Below, piece by piece: positions 17,492 to 26,784 of a stretch of DNA of 64,000 nt. The DNA lies in contig FNAW01000007.1 of NCBI GenBank assembly GCA_900102115.1, positions 38,354-102,353 on the forward strand, read 5' to 3'. Each line of letters starts with the position of its first letter. The stretch's first letter is position 1. The notes beneath the pieces are model-generated. The model did no database searches. It was not told the DNA's origin and saw only the letters and a program-made list of their open reading frames with translations. The translations under genes and the position numbers were made by a program. The stretch is from Blastococcus fimeti. Lineage in GTDB: Bacteria; Actinomycetota; Actinomycetes; Mycobacteriales; Geodermatophilaceae.

Positions 17492-17507
17492 GACGGGACA
17501 CGATAGC
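17477..17507. promoter_or_regulatory. Inverted-repeat operator and divergent leaderless promoters of mocR-like/eamA-like pair
   Basis: GCTATCGTG (17477-17485) and CACGATAGC (17499-17507) form a perfect 9-bp inverted repeat with a 13-bp gap containing CATG, which supplies the ATG of both genes. Each arm holds TATCGT, a -10-like box 5 or 8 bases before the corresponding ATG. On the minus strand TTCGAT (17528-17523) lies 17 bases upstream of its TATCGT. A repressor bound here would cover both promoters and starts. Confidence 0.65.
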
Positions 17508-18440
17508 GCTACCCTCCCACGCATCGAAGCGATACCGAGGCCGACCCCTGCCTCGGGGCTGGCCTGGGGCCTGCTCGGGGTGCTGGCCTTCTCCTTCACG
17601 GTGCCGTTCACCCGGGTGGCCGTCGACGGGCTCGCCCCGCTGTTCATCGGCTCGGGCCGGGCGGTGGTCGCCGCCGTCCTGGCCGGGGTGGCGCTGGCGG
17701 TCACCCGGCAGCGCCGGCCGAGCGGCGCCCAGTGGGCTCGCCTCGTCGTCGTGGCCGGCGGTGTCGTGGCCGGCTTCCCGCTGCTGACGTCGTTCGCGTT
17801 GACGACGACGCCGGCGAACCACGGCGCGGTCGTCATCGCGCTGCTGCCGGCGGTCACGGCGGTCGTCGCCGTGCTCCGGACGGCCGAGCGGCCGCCGACG
17901 GCGTTCTGGACCGCGACCGCCGCCGGCGCGCTCGTCGCGGCGGGCTTCGCCTCGGGGACCTCCGGGAGCTTCGGTTCGCTGCACTGGGCCGACCTGCTGC
18001 TGTTCGGGGCGGTCCTCGCGGCCGCGGCCGGCTACGCGGAGGGCGGGCTGCTCGCCCGGGAACTTGGCGCGTGGCAGACGATCTCGTGGGCCCTGGTGCT
18101 CGCCGCGCCGGTGACCGGTGCCCTCACGCTGGTCTCCGTGGTGCAGGAACCACCGACGGGCACGCCGGGGCAGTGGGCAGCCTTCGCCTACCTCGCCTGC
18201 ATCAGCATGTTCCTGGGTTTCTTCGCCTGGTACCGGGGCCTGGCGATCGGCCCGATGGCCCGGGTCAGCCAGATGCAGCTCGTCCAGCCGGTGCTGACGC
18301 TCCTCTGGGCCGGGTTGCTGCTGGGCGAGCACCTGTCGGCCGGCACGCTCCTCGGTGGGATCGCCGTCATCGCCTGCGCCGGGCTCGCCGTCCGCGTACG
18401 GGCCGCTCCGTCCGCGACGCCGAGTGCGGCGGCGACGTGA
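17490..18440 (+). CDS. EamA/DMT-family exporter
   Basis: The 316-residue protein has ten hydrophobic segments forming two EamA repeats (first half begins GLAWGLLGVLAFSFTVPFTR; second half at about residue 165, with the typical FLGFFAWYRGLAIGP and QMQLVQPVLTLLWAGLLLGE). DMT exporters pump out amino acids, vitamins or other metabolites. Paired with a divergent PLP-binding MocR regulator, an amino acid or B6-vitamer-linked substrate is plausible but is inference. The start at ATG 17490 is the longest and fits a leaderless transcript; an inner start would still keep all helices. Confidence 0.85.
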   Translation: MTGHDSATLPRIEAIPRPTPASGLAWGLLGVLAFSFTVPFTRVAVDGLAPLFIGSGRAVVAAVLAGVALAVTRQRRPSGAQWARLVVVAGGVVAGFPLLTSFALTTTPANHGAVVIALLPAVTAVVAVLRTAERPPTAFWTATAAGALVAAGFASGTSGSFGSLHWADLLLFGAVLAAAAGYAEGGLLARELGAWQTISWALVLAAPVTGALTLVSVVQEPPTGTPGQWAAFAYLACISMFLGFFAWYRGLAIGPMARVSQMQLVQPVLTLLWAGLLLGEHLSAGTLLGGIAVIACAGLAVRVRAAPSATPSAAAT

Positions 18441-18548
18441 GCCGTCGGCCGTTCCTGGCCGGCTGCCCTTCGGGTCGGCCGCAGACGCCGGCGTGTCCCT
18501 GAAGGCGGCCCATGGGGGCACGACGAGCGCACGCCCTCGGCGGCTCGG

Positions 18549-18866
18549 TCATGTGCCTGGCGGCAGGTCCTGGGTGGCCAGGCGCTGCAGGATTCCGGCG
18601 AGATGCTGCAGGTCGTGCCAGATCGACACCGGCTGATCGGGGCGCAGCATCTCGTCGAGGGTGACGACGTCGTCCGATAATTGGCCGATGGTGAAGTCGT
18701 CGACCGATGGCGCCTCGTAGACGTCATACGTGGCCCGTGGGGCGAGCACCCAGTAGTAGTCGGCAGACAACGGGACTACATCTCCCTGGTCCGCCTGCAG
18801 CGCGGCGAGCACCCGGTCGAGCGCCTGCCGGAGCTTGTCGATGGGGACTGACAACGGGTCCGTCAT
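18549..18866 (-). CDS. Hypothetical protein, 105 aa
   Basis: Starts at ATG 18866 (MTDPLSVPIDKLRQALDRVL). The protein is acidic and helical, with an aromatic centre (SADYYWVLAPRATYDVYEAP) and a C-terminal helix (WHDLQHLAGILQRLATQDL). There is no signal peptide or metal motif. I do not recognise the family; the pattern of a short helical protein with a conserved WHDL resembles many single-gene actinobacterial proteins of unknown function. Third-position G/C is slightly lower than in neighbours. Confidence 0.6.
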   Translation of the reverse strand: MTDPLSVPIDKLRQALDRVLAALQADQGDVVPLSADYYWVLAPRATYDVYEAPSVDDFTIGQLSDDVVTLDEMLRPDQPVSIWHDLQHLAGILQRLATQDLPPGT

Positions 18867-18971
18867 AGCGGACTTGCTATCAGCAGACGCGGGACCGGGT
18901 GCACGTGGAGCAGCCGTGTCATCTCGACGTTCCCTGGGGAGGCCGCCTGAAGACAGCATCGCAGCGACACT

Positions 18972-19030
18972 GACGTTCCCGCAGGAACGTCGTCAAGCCG
19001 CACGCCTTGACCGCGTTTCCGCGGGAACGT
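18972..19030. repeat. Two palindromes incl. copy B of the 32-bp dispersed repeat
   Basis: GACGTTCC (18972-18979) pairs with GGAACGTC (18984-18991). Eight bases later 18999-19030 repeats the element at 4253-4284 with 4 differences and ends in the palindrome CGTTTCCGCGGGAACG. This is the only tandem pair of the repeat family seen in the window. Confidence 0.6.
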
Positions 19031-19779
19031 CGTGGACCGGTTTTCTCCACGTGAGCACGGGACGGCATCGCGGGCGAGGGCGCGCGAACCGCCCACTGAG
19101 CGGCAACGCGACGCTCGATCGGTCCCGCCGCCGCACGATCCTCAGAGCTCTGATCCTGGGGCGTGCTGTCACTCCCGCCGACAGGCCGTTCGCGCGGAAC
19201 AGGGCGGGTCATGCCGCAGCACAACTTCCTCAGGTGCTCTGGAAGGGCGCCTTCTTCGGCGTGCTGGCCGCCACGTCGTTGTGCAGCCTGATCCAGCTGG
19301 CGGCCGAGGACACGGCTCTGCTGGTCCTCTTCGCCGTGGCCGCCGCCATTCACTTCGCTGGTCTCAGCTTCGCCCTCCGCATGCGCTCATGGCTGCGACG
19401 CCCTTCGCAGTTCACGGACGTGGCCGGCGACCTCGGTGGGCCGAGCGGGCCGCCTGGGCAGGTGCCCGAGGGCGACGTCACCAGCGACGCTCCGGATCCT
19501 CCTCGCCGCGGTTCCGTCGCCACCGTCGGGCGTCGGGAATCAGTCGACGGGGCAGGCCCTCGTGGTCTCACCCGGCCTCACTCGATTCGTCCGATCTGCC
19601 GCCGACGATCTGCCGCCGACGCGGGCGCGGAGCAAAGCTCCGTGGTGGCCGCTCACGGAACCGGCTGCGCGCTGCACAGGTGGCTGGCCCGCCGGGGCGT
19701 GTGGACCGTGAGGTCTCTGTTCGGCGGCAATGGAGCTGCGGCCTGGGACGGCCTGCGGGTCGGCCGCCACGATGACCGC
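19031..19779. other. Gene-poor stretch between repeats and lipoprotein gene
   Basis: No complete gene can be supported here. One plus-strand frame is open throughout and continues into the next gene, but only part of it looks protein-like: from GTG 19234 to roughly 19490 there are two membrane-helix-like segments (WKGAFFGVLAATSLCSLIQL; ALLVLFAVAAAIHFAGLSFA) with strong G/C third positions, after which the bias fades. That could be the remains of a small membrane protein gene. A 14-bp exact tandem duplication GATCTGCCGCCGAC x2 lies at 19593-19620; its length is not a multiple of three, which argues against a conserved reading frame. Confidence 0.45.
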
Positions 19780-20253
19780 GTGACCGCTCGCGGCTGGGCT
19801 CTGCCCCTCGCACTGCTCGTGCTCGCGACATCCGCATGCGGCGGCGACGACCACGAGCGACTGCTGACCGGCGACGACCACGAGGGCCTGCGAGCGGGGT
19901 GGGAGCGCGGCGACCAGGGGGTGCCGCCATCCGTGATCCGGATCTACGAGGGCGAGACCCACTGCGACATGGACAGTGCCCTGCTCCTGGAGATCTACTG
20001 GCCGCCGGACGGCGGCAGCACCGAGAACGCCGGGCACACGTTCGTGCGCGACCCCGACGGTGTCTTCGCGGAGGACACCGATGGGTCGTTCGATCCCGAT
20101 GCCGAGCTGCCCGGCGACGCGATCCCCACCGGCTGGGAGCACGGCTCGGGGGTCGAACTGTGGCTGGCGGACGACCTCTCGACCGCCTACGCCGTGGACG
20201 GGGACTCGGTCGAGGCGTGGCCGGCCCTCACGAGCGGCTGGATCTGCGCCTGA
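19780..20253 (+). CDS. Putative lipoprotein, unknown function
   Basis: This 157-residue protein starts at GTG 19780 with a signal peptide ending LVLATSAC (Cys20). The mature part is acidic and soluble, with ETHCDMDSALLLEIYWPPDG and a C-terminal GWICA that leaves two cysteines able to form a disulfide. The open frame continues far upstream, but the signal peptide decides the start. No family recognised. It converges on the AhpD-like gene with a 19-base gap. Confidence 0.7.
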   Translation: MTARGWALPLALLVLATSACGGDDHERLLTGDDHEGLRAGWERGDQGVPPSVIRIYEGETHCDMDSALLLEIYWPPDGGSTENAGHTFVRDPDGVFAEDTDGSFDPDAELPGDAIPTGWEHGSGVELWLADDLSTAYAVDGDSVEAWPALTSGWICA

Positions 20254-20272
20254 GCGGACCCGGCGTCGGCGG

Positions 20273-20866
20273 TCAGCCGGCGGCGACGTCCGTGCCGCCT
20301 TCGCGCGACCGGGGCACGCGCCCCATCAGGTAGAACTCCTCGTTCGGCATGGTGCCGGTCAGGTGCACGAGCCGGTTCGACATCGCGAAGAACGCGCTGA
20401 TGGCGCCGACGTCCCAGATGTCGTCCTCGGTCAGGCCGTGCCCGCGCAGGGACCCGAGGAGGTCGGGCGTCACCGTCCACGGCTCCCGGCTGAACCGGAT
20501 GGCCACGTCGAGCACGGCGCGCTGGCGGTCGTCGATCTCCGCCTTGCGCCAGTCGGTGGCGACCTGGTCGGCGAGCCGCGGGTTCCGTGCCCGGATGCGG
20601 AGGATCGCGCCATGGGCGACGACGCAGTACAGGCAGCGGTTCTCCGCACTCGTGGCGACGACGATCAGCTCCCGGTCCGCCGTCGGCAGCCCCGGGGAGT
20701 CCTTGTCCATGAGCGCGTCGTGATAGGCGAAGAACGCCCGCCATTCCGCGGGACGGCGCGCGAGGCTCAGGAAGATGTTCGGCACGAAGCCGGACTTCTC
20801 CTCGACCTGGTCGAGGCGGGCGCGCAGGTCGTCGGGCAGCGAGTCTCGCGAGGGGACCTCGAACAT
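20273..20866 (-). CDS. AhpD-like peroxidase-related / carboxymuconolactone decarboxylase family protein
   Basis: This 197-residue protein has the AhpD-type redox pair in NRCLYCVVAHG (CxxC with following His), preceded by ELIVVATSAEN. The length and C-terminal block (DIWDVGAISAFFAMSNRLVH) match the uncharacterised peroxidase-related subfamily of the CMD superfamily. AhpD proteins shuttle electrons through the CxxC to peroxidases or reduce alkyl hydroperoxides. It seems to be transcribed alone; ATG 20866 is a good start (MFEVPSRDSLPDDL). Confidence 0.87.
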   Translation of the reverse strand: MFEVPSRDSLPDDLRARLDQVEEKSGFVPNIFLSLARRPAEWRAFFAYHDALMDKDSPGLPTADRELIVVATSAENRCLYCVVAHGAILRIRARNPRLADQVATDWRKAEIDDRQRAVLDVAIRFSREPWTVTPDLLGSLRGHGLTEDDIWDVGAISAFFAMSNRLVHLTGTMPNEEFYLMGRVPRSREGGTDVAAG

Positions 20867-20905
20867 GACCGCGACCCTAGGGAGTCCGGGGTCGACGCGG
20901 GAGGG

Positions 20906-21553
20906 TCAGAGCGGCAGGGGCTGCCGGGCCATCACCCACAGCGGGAGCTCGTCGTCGGAGGTCCGCAGCTCCTCGGTCACCTCGAACCCGAAACCGCGCA
21001 GGAAGCGGACGTTCGCCCAGGAGAACACCGCGGCGGCCGCCACCTCCTGCATCGTGTCGCAGCGGACGACGACCGGCGCGAGGACGGCGGCGGCCAGCCC
21101 GCGGCGGCGGGCCGACGGCCGCACCCCGAGGTGGGCCAGCCACCAGTGCGGCACCGACGGCCGGGCGGCGCCGATCAGGGCGTCGGTCTCGGCCACGATC
21201 CGGGCGCGGTCGCCGGCGATGTAGGGGAGCTCCTGGGCCAGCGCCCGGGCCACGTCGTCCGGGAGCGGCGCGGTGCCCGCCGGTGGCTGCCAGGCGGCGA
21301 CGGCGTCCACGTCGTCGGTGACCCAGGTGCTGCCGGTGGCGACCCCGCGGTGCCCGGCGTCCAGCTCGTGCAGGCGGGTGAGCCGCTGCATCCGGCCGTC
21401 GTCGGGCAACGCCCAGCGGGTCCAGCGGGAGTCGGCCAGTGCGACGGTCAGCGTCGCGGCGATGCGGGGGACGTCGCGGTTCTCGGCCGGGCGGACGTCG
21501 GGGCCCTCCTCGTCCGGGTCGTCGATCCGCCGGATGGTGGGTCCTGGGGTCAC
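20906..21553 (-). CDS. GNAT family N-acetyltransferase
   Basis: This 215-residue protein has the acetyl-CoA-binding motif A region LAHLGVRPSARRRGLAAAVL (a diverged Q/RxxGxG/A pattern) and a C-terminal FLRGFGFEVTEE block typical of GNATs. The N-terminal part (VRPAENRDVPRIAATLTVAL) is the first strand and helix. The start at GTG 21553 is tentative, as the ribosome site is weak. Substrate unknown. A strong hairpin (21583-21619) lies upstream, between it and the next minus-strand gene. Confidence 0.8.
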   Translation of the reverse strand: MTPGPTIRRIDDPDEEGPDVRPAENRDVPRIAATLTVALADSRWTRWALPDDGRMQRLTRLHELDAGHRGVATGSTWVTDDVDAVAAWQPPAGTAPLPDDVARALAQELPYIAGDRARIVAETDALIGAARPSVPHWWLAHLGVRPSARRRGLAAAVLAPVVVRCDTMQEVAAAAVFSWANVRFLRGFGFEVTEELRTSDDELPLWVMARQPLPL

Positions 21554-21582
21554 CCCGGCATTCGACCACGCCCCGGACGTGA

Positions 21583-21619
21583 CGACGGGGGCCGCCCCCG
21601 GCAGGGACGGCCCCCGTCG
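21583..21619 (-). terminator. Strong GC hairpin terminator
   Basis: CGACGGGGGCCG (21583-21594) pairs perfectly over 12 bp with CGGCCCCCGTCG (21608-21619), 13-nt loop. It follows the stop of the minus-strand membrane protein gene ending at 21634 and precedes the GNAT gene. Confidence 0.65.
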
Positions 21620-21633
21620 GGGGTGCGGGTCGC

Positions 21634-22242
21634 TCAGGCGGTGAAGCCCGCGCGGTCCACCTTGCGGTGGTAGCGGTCGCCGAGCTTGCCCCCGAGCATC
21701 GCGCCCAGCAGCGTGGCGACCAGGACGGCGACCAGCGCGATGATCCCGCCGGTCGTCGCGGTGCCCTCGTCGATCGGGATGCGCGGCAGGTCGAGCCGCT
21801 GCAGCACGTTGTACTCGGAGCCGAAGAGCAGCCCCGCGGCCGCGAGCAGCAGCACGACGAGCACGCCGATGACCCAGACCGCGATGCCCTGTCGGGCGCC
21901 GTCGAAGCGCGCCATGCGGCCGGCCACGTAGCCGCCGGCCAGGTAGGCGAGGAACAAGACGACGAGCAGCACGATCCCGCCGGCGAGGCCGATGGTGTCG
22001 GCCTGGTCGGCGGCCTCGTCGGCGGTGTCGAGGCCCTGGGTCAGCCCGATCGCAACACCCCCGGCGCCGAGCAGCGCGACCAGCAGGACGGCGAGACCGG
22101 TGGCGGACAGCCAGCCGAAGAAGGCGGATCCCCACTTGAGGCCGCCGTAGCGGGACCGCTGCGCGTCGACGGCGTCGCGGGCCGCGCCCCGGGTCGCCGA
22201 GGCGCCGGGGGTGTCGGTGGACGTGGGGTCGGATGAGGCCAT
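21634..22242 (-). CDS. Hypothetical four-helix membrane protein
   Basis: The 202-residue protein starts at ATG 22242 after CTGGAGC. A Ser/Thr/Ala-rich cytoplasmic N-terminus is followed by four membrane helices (near residues 43-66, 85-105, 120-142 and 160-180), with GGLKWGSAFFGWLSATGLAV and the glycine-rich last helix VLVATLLGAMLGGKLGDRYHRKVD. It resembles small membrane proteins commonly found next to DUF2382/PRC-barrel genes in actinobacteria, suggesting a stress-related role, which is inference. Hairpins on both sides suggest an independent transcript. Confidence 0.75.
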   Translation of the reverse strand: MASSDPTSTDTPGASATRGAARDAVDAQRSRYGGLKWGSAFFGWLSATGLAVLLVALLGAGGVAIGLTQGLDTADEAADQADTIGLAGGIVLLVVLFLAYLAGGYVAGRMARFDGARQGIAVWVIGVLVVLLLAAAGLLFGSEYNVLQRLDLPRIPIDEGTATTGGIIALVAVLVATLLGAMLGGKLGDRYHRKVDRAGFTA

Positions 22243-22285
22243 GGGAAATGTGCTCCAGGGGGGAGGGGCGGGCGGTGGTGGAGCG

Positions 22286-22317
22286 GCGGCGGCGCGGGTC
22301 GGGACCCGCGCCGCCGC
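22286..22317 (-). terminator. Perfect 15-bp GC hairpin terminator
   Basis: GCGGCGGCGCGGGTC (22286-22300) is complementary to GACCCGCGCCGCCGC (22303-22317). It immediately follows the stop of the minus-strand DUF2382 gene (22323). Confidence 0.7.
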
Positions 22318-22322
22318 GAGGA

Positions 22323-23114
22323 TCAGCTCCGACGAGTGGTGGTCTCGTCGTCGAACTCGATCTGCTCCTTGCGGACCGTCTCGTTGACAGTCTCCTGCTC
22401 CGTGACCGTCTGGGTGTCCAGGCGCACCCGCTCGACCGGAACGGCCTCCTTGGCCACGACCGGGCGCTCGGCGTGCAGGACGACCTCGTGCTCCTCCTCG
22501 GAGATGGCCGGCCCGTCGAGGGCGTTGCCGATGTTGGCGTCGGTGATCGGCTCGCGCTCGACCCGGATCTCCTCGTGGGTGACCGGCACGGTCTGGGTGA
22601 CGTTCTCGCTCACGACGTACTTGCGCAGGCGGGCCCGGCCGGCCTCCACGCGCTCGGTGCCGACGCGGAGCTGCTCCTCGGAGCGGGTCATGGCGTTGTC
22701 GGTGGTCGGGCCGGACGTGTCGTGGCCGACGGTTCCGTGGGCGTTGGTCCGGTCCGACGTCGTCCCCGTCGTCTCCGTGGTGGTGGTGTCGGCGAACTCC
22801 GTGCCGGTGCCGACGCCGTAGTAGCGGTAGAGGTCGGCCTCCTCGTCGGGGGAGAGGTGGCCGTCGGTGTCGATCTGCGGCGCGTTCTTGACCTTGTCCT
22901 TGTCGTAGGGCAGGCGGAGGTCGCTGCCGGACAGGTCGGCCTCGGCCAGCGGGACGAAGGACTCCTTCGTGCCGAACATGCCGGTGCGGACGGTCGCCCA
23001 CTCGGGACGGCCGGTCTCGTCGTCGAGGTAGACCTCGCCGACGGTGCCGAGCTTGCCGTCGGCGCCGACGGCGGTGCTGCCGATGACGGTGCTGAGCTGC
23101 TGTTCGGTGATCAC
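22323..23114 (-). CDS. PRC-barrel and DUF2382 domain stress protein
   Basis: This 263-residue protein has a PRC-barrel domain at residues about 5-85 (IGSTAVGADGKLGTVGEVYL) and a DUF2382 domain at about 150-258 (KYVVSENVTQTVPVTHEEI, VRLDTQTVTEQETVNETVRK), joined by a Thr-rich linker. This pair is typical of stress-induced proteins in actinobacteria and cyanobacteria; the molecular role is unknown. Start GTG 23114 is chosen for GAGGAGC 4 bases upstream. A palindrome with a general-stress-sigma-like promoter lies about 80-105 bases upstream. Confidence 0.88.
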   Translation of the reverse strand: MITEQQLSTVIGSTAVGADGKLGTVGEVYLDDETGRPEWATVRTGMFGTKESFVPLAEADLSGSDLRLPYDKDKVKNAPQIDTDGHLSPDEEADLYRYYGVGTGTEFADTTTTETTGTTSDRTNAHGTVGHDTSGPTTDNAMTRSEEQLRVGTERVEAGRARLRKYVVSENVTQTVPVTHEEIRVEREPITDANIGNALDGPAISEEEHEVVLHAERPVVAKEAVPVERVRLDTQTVTEQETVNETVRKEQIEFDDETTTRRS

Positions 23115-23194
23115 GTGCGCTCCTCGCGGGTTCAGGGCTGGGTTGCGGTCGTTCCTCGGGGGTAGGTGCTCACCGCCGAGGGTCGCTTCCGGCC

Positions 23195-23219
23195 ATGCCC
23201 GCCCGTTTACGGCGTAAAC
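23195..23219 (-). promoter_or_regulatory. Palindrome and SigB/F-like promoter upstream of the DUF2382 gene
   Basis: GTTTAC-GGC-GTAAAC (23205-23219) is a perfect 6-bp-arm palindrome. On the minus strand GTTT (23219-23216), 15 bases, then GGGCAT (23200-23195) resembles the actinobacterial general-stress promoter GTTT-N14-16-GGGTAT. It could also be an operator for the TetR regulator encoded directly upstream. Confidence 0.5.
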
Positions 23220-23251
23220 AGAACTCGGGCGTGTCGTGTCGTCCCCGCAGG

Positions 23252-24046
23252 TCAGTCGCGCGTGTCCCCCCGCCGCGGGGTGCGACCCTCGCGCAGGACC
23301 AGCTCCAGCCGCTCGAGCAGGTTCTCCAGCGCCTCCTCGAACTCCGCCGCCGACTCGTCCAGCGACAGCAGGGACTCCAGCCGCACGACCGTCGGGTACT
23401 GGTTCAGGTCCACCGCCTCCTCGGCCGCCGGCACGCCCTCGGGCTTGTCCTCGGCGTTGACCGCGACGCCCTTCTGCGACACCTCGAGCAGCAGGTGGCC
23501 GAGCAGGAAGCTGGAGTAGGCGCGGTACGCCGACACCGCCGCCTCCTGGCTGAAGCCGCTGTCGATCAGCGCCACCAGGAACGACTCCACCCAGCGCAGG
23601 CTGCGCAGCGGCGGCCGCACCCACGGCGCCGCCGGGGGGCGCGTGGCGACCAGCGGGAAGACCTCGGGGTGGGCCAGGGCGATGCGGCGGACGCCGTGGG
23701 CCAGCCGCTGCAGGTAGTCCTGCCAGCCGTGCCCGGGCTCGAGGTGGACGTCGGGGTCGCCGTAGAGCTCGTCGATGACCGTCTCGACCACGCCGTCGAG
23801 CAGGTTCTCCCGGCTGGGCACGTAGCGGTAGAGCGCCATGGCCTCGACGCCGAGGTGGGCGCCCAGCCGGCGCATGGTGAGGGCGGAGAGGCCCTCCGCG
23901 TCGATGAACTCGATGGCCGCGCCGAGGATCCGGCGGCGGTCCAGCGCCCCCCGCCCCGACCCGGGAGCGGCGGCGGGCAGCACGGCGGCCGCTCCGCCGC
24001 GCCCCTCCGGGCTGTCGGGGTCGGCGTCCTCGCGGGGCTCGCTCAC
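23252..24046 (-). CDS. TetR/AcrR family transcriptional regulator
   Basis: The 264-residue protein has an N-terminal TetR helix-turn-helix (residues about 38-85: RRILGAAIEFIDAEG, LTMRRLGAHLGVEAMALYRY) and a long effector domain of the TetR_C type seen in tetracycline-repressor-like proteins. The start at GTG 24046 follows AGAGGAGGGCAG. It lies upstream of the DUF2382 gene in the same direction (138-base gap that contains a palindrome) and divergent from the nitrate reductase operon, so it could regulate either one. Confidence 0.88.
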   Translation of the reverse strand: MSEPREDADPDSPEGRGGAAAVLPAAAPGSGRGALDRRRILGAAIEFIDAEGLSALTMRRLGAHLGVEAMALYRYVPSRENLLDGVVETVIDELYGDPDVHLEPGHGWQDYLQRLAHGVRRIALAHPEVFPLVATRPPAAPWVRPPLRSLRWVESFLVALIDSGFSQEAAVSAYRAYSSFLLGHLLLEVSQKGVAVNAEDKPEGVPAAEEAVDLNQYPTVVRLESLLSLDESAAEFEEALENLLERLELVLREGRTPRRGDTRD

Positions 24047-24126
24047 GGCTGCCCTCCTCTCCTCGATCGCGACTGTTCTCCGACGATCGTGCACCCCGGG
24101 CTGCTCACCGCCGCGGTCGAGGTCGT

Positions 24127-26783
<2,657 letters not shown>

Positions 26784-26784
<1 letters not shown>

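Noticed and set aside
18835..20253. A 472-codon plus-strand open frame
   Set aside because: It overlaps a minus-strand gene at one end, contains palindromic repeats and a 14-bp tandem duplication, and only its end reads as a lipoprotein with its own signal peptide at 19780.
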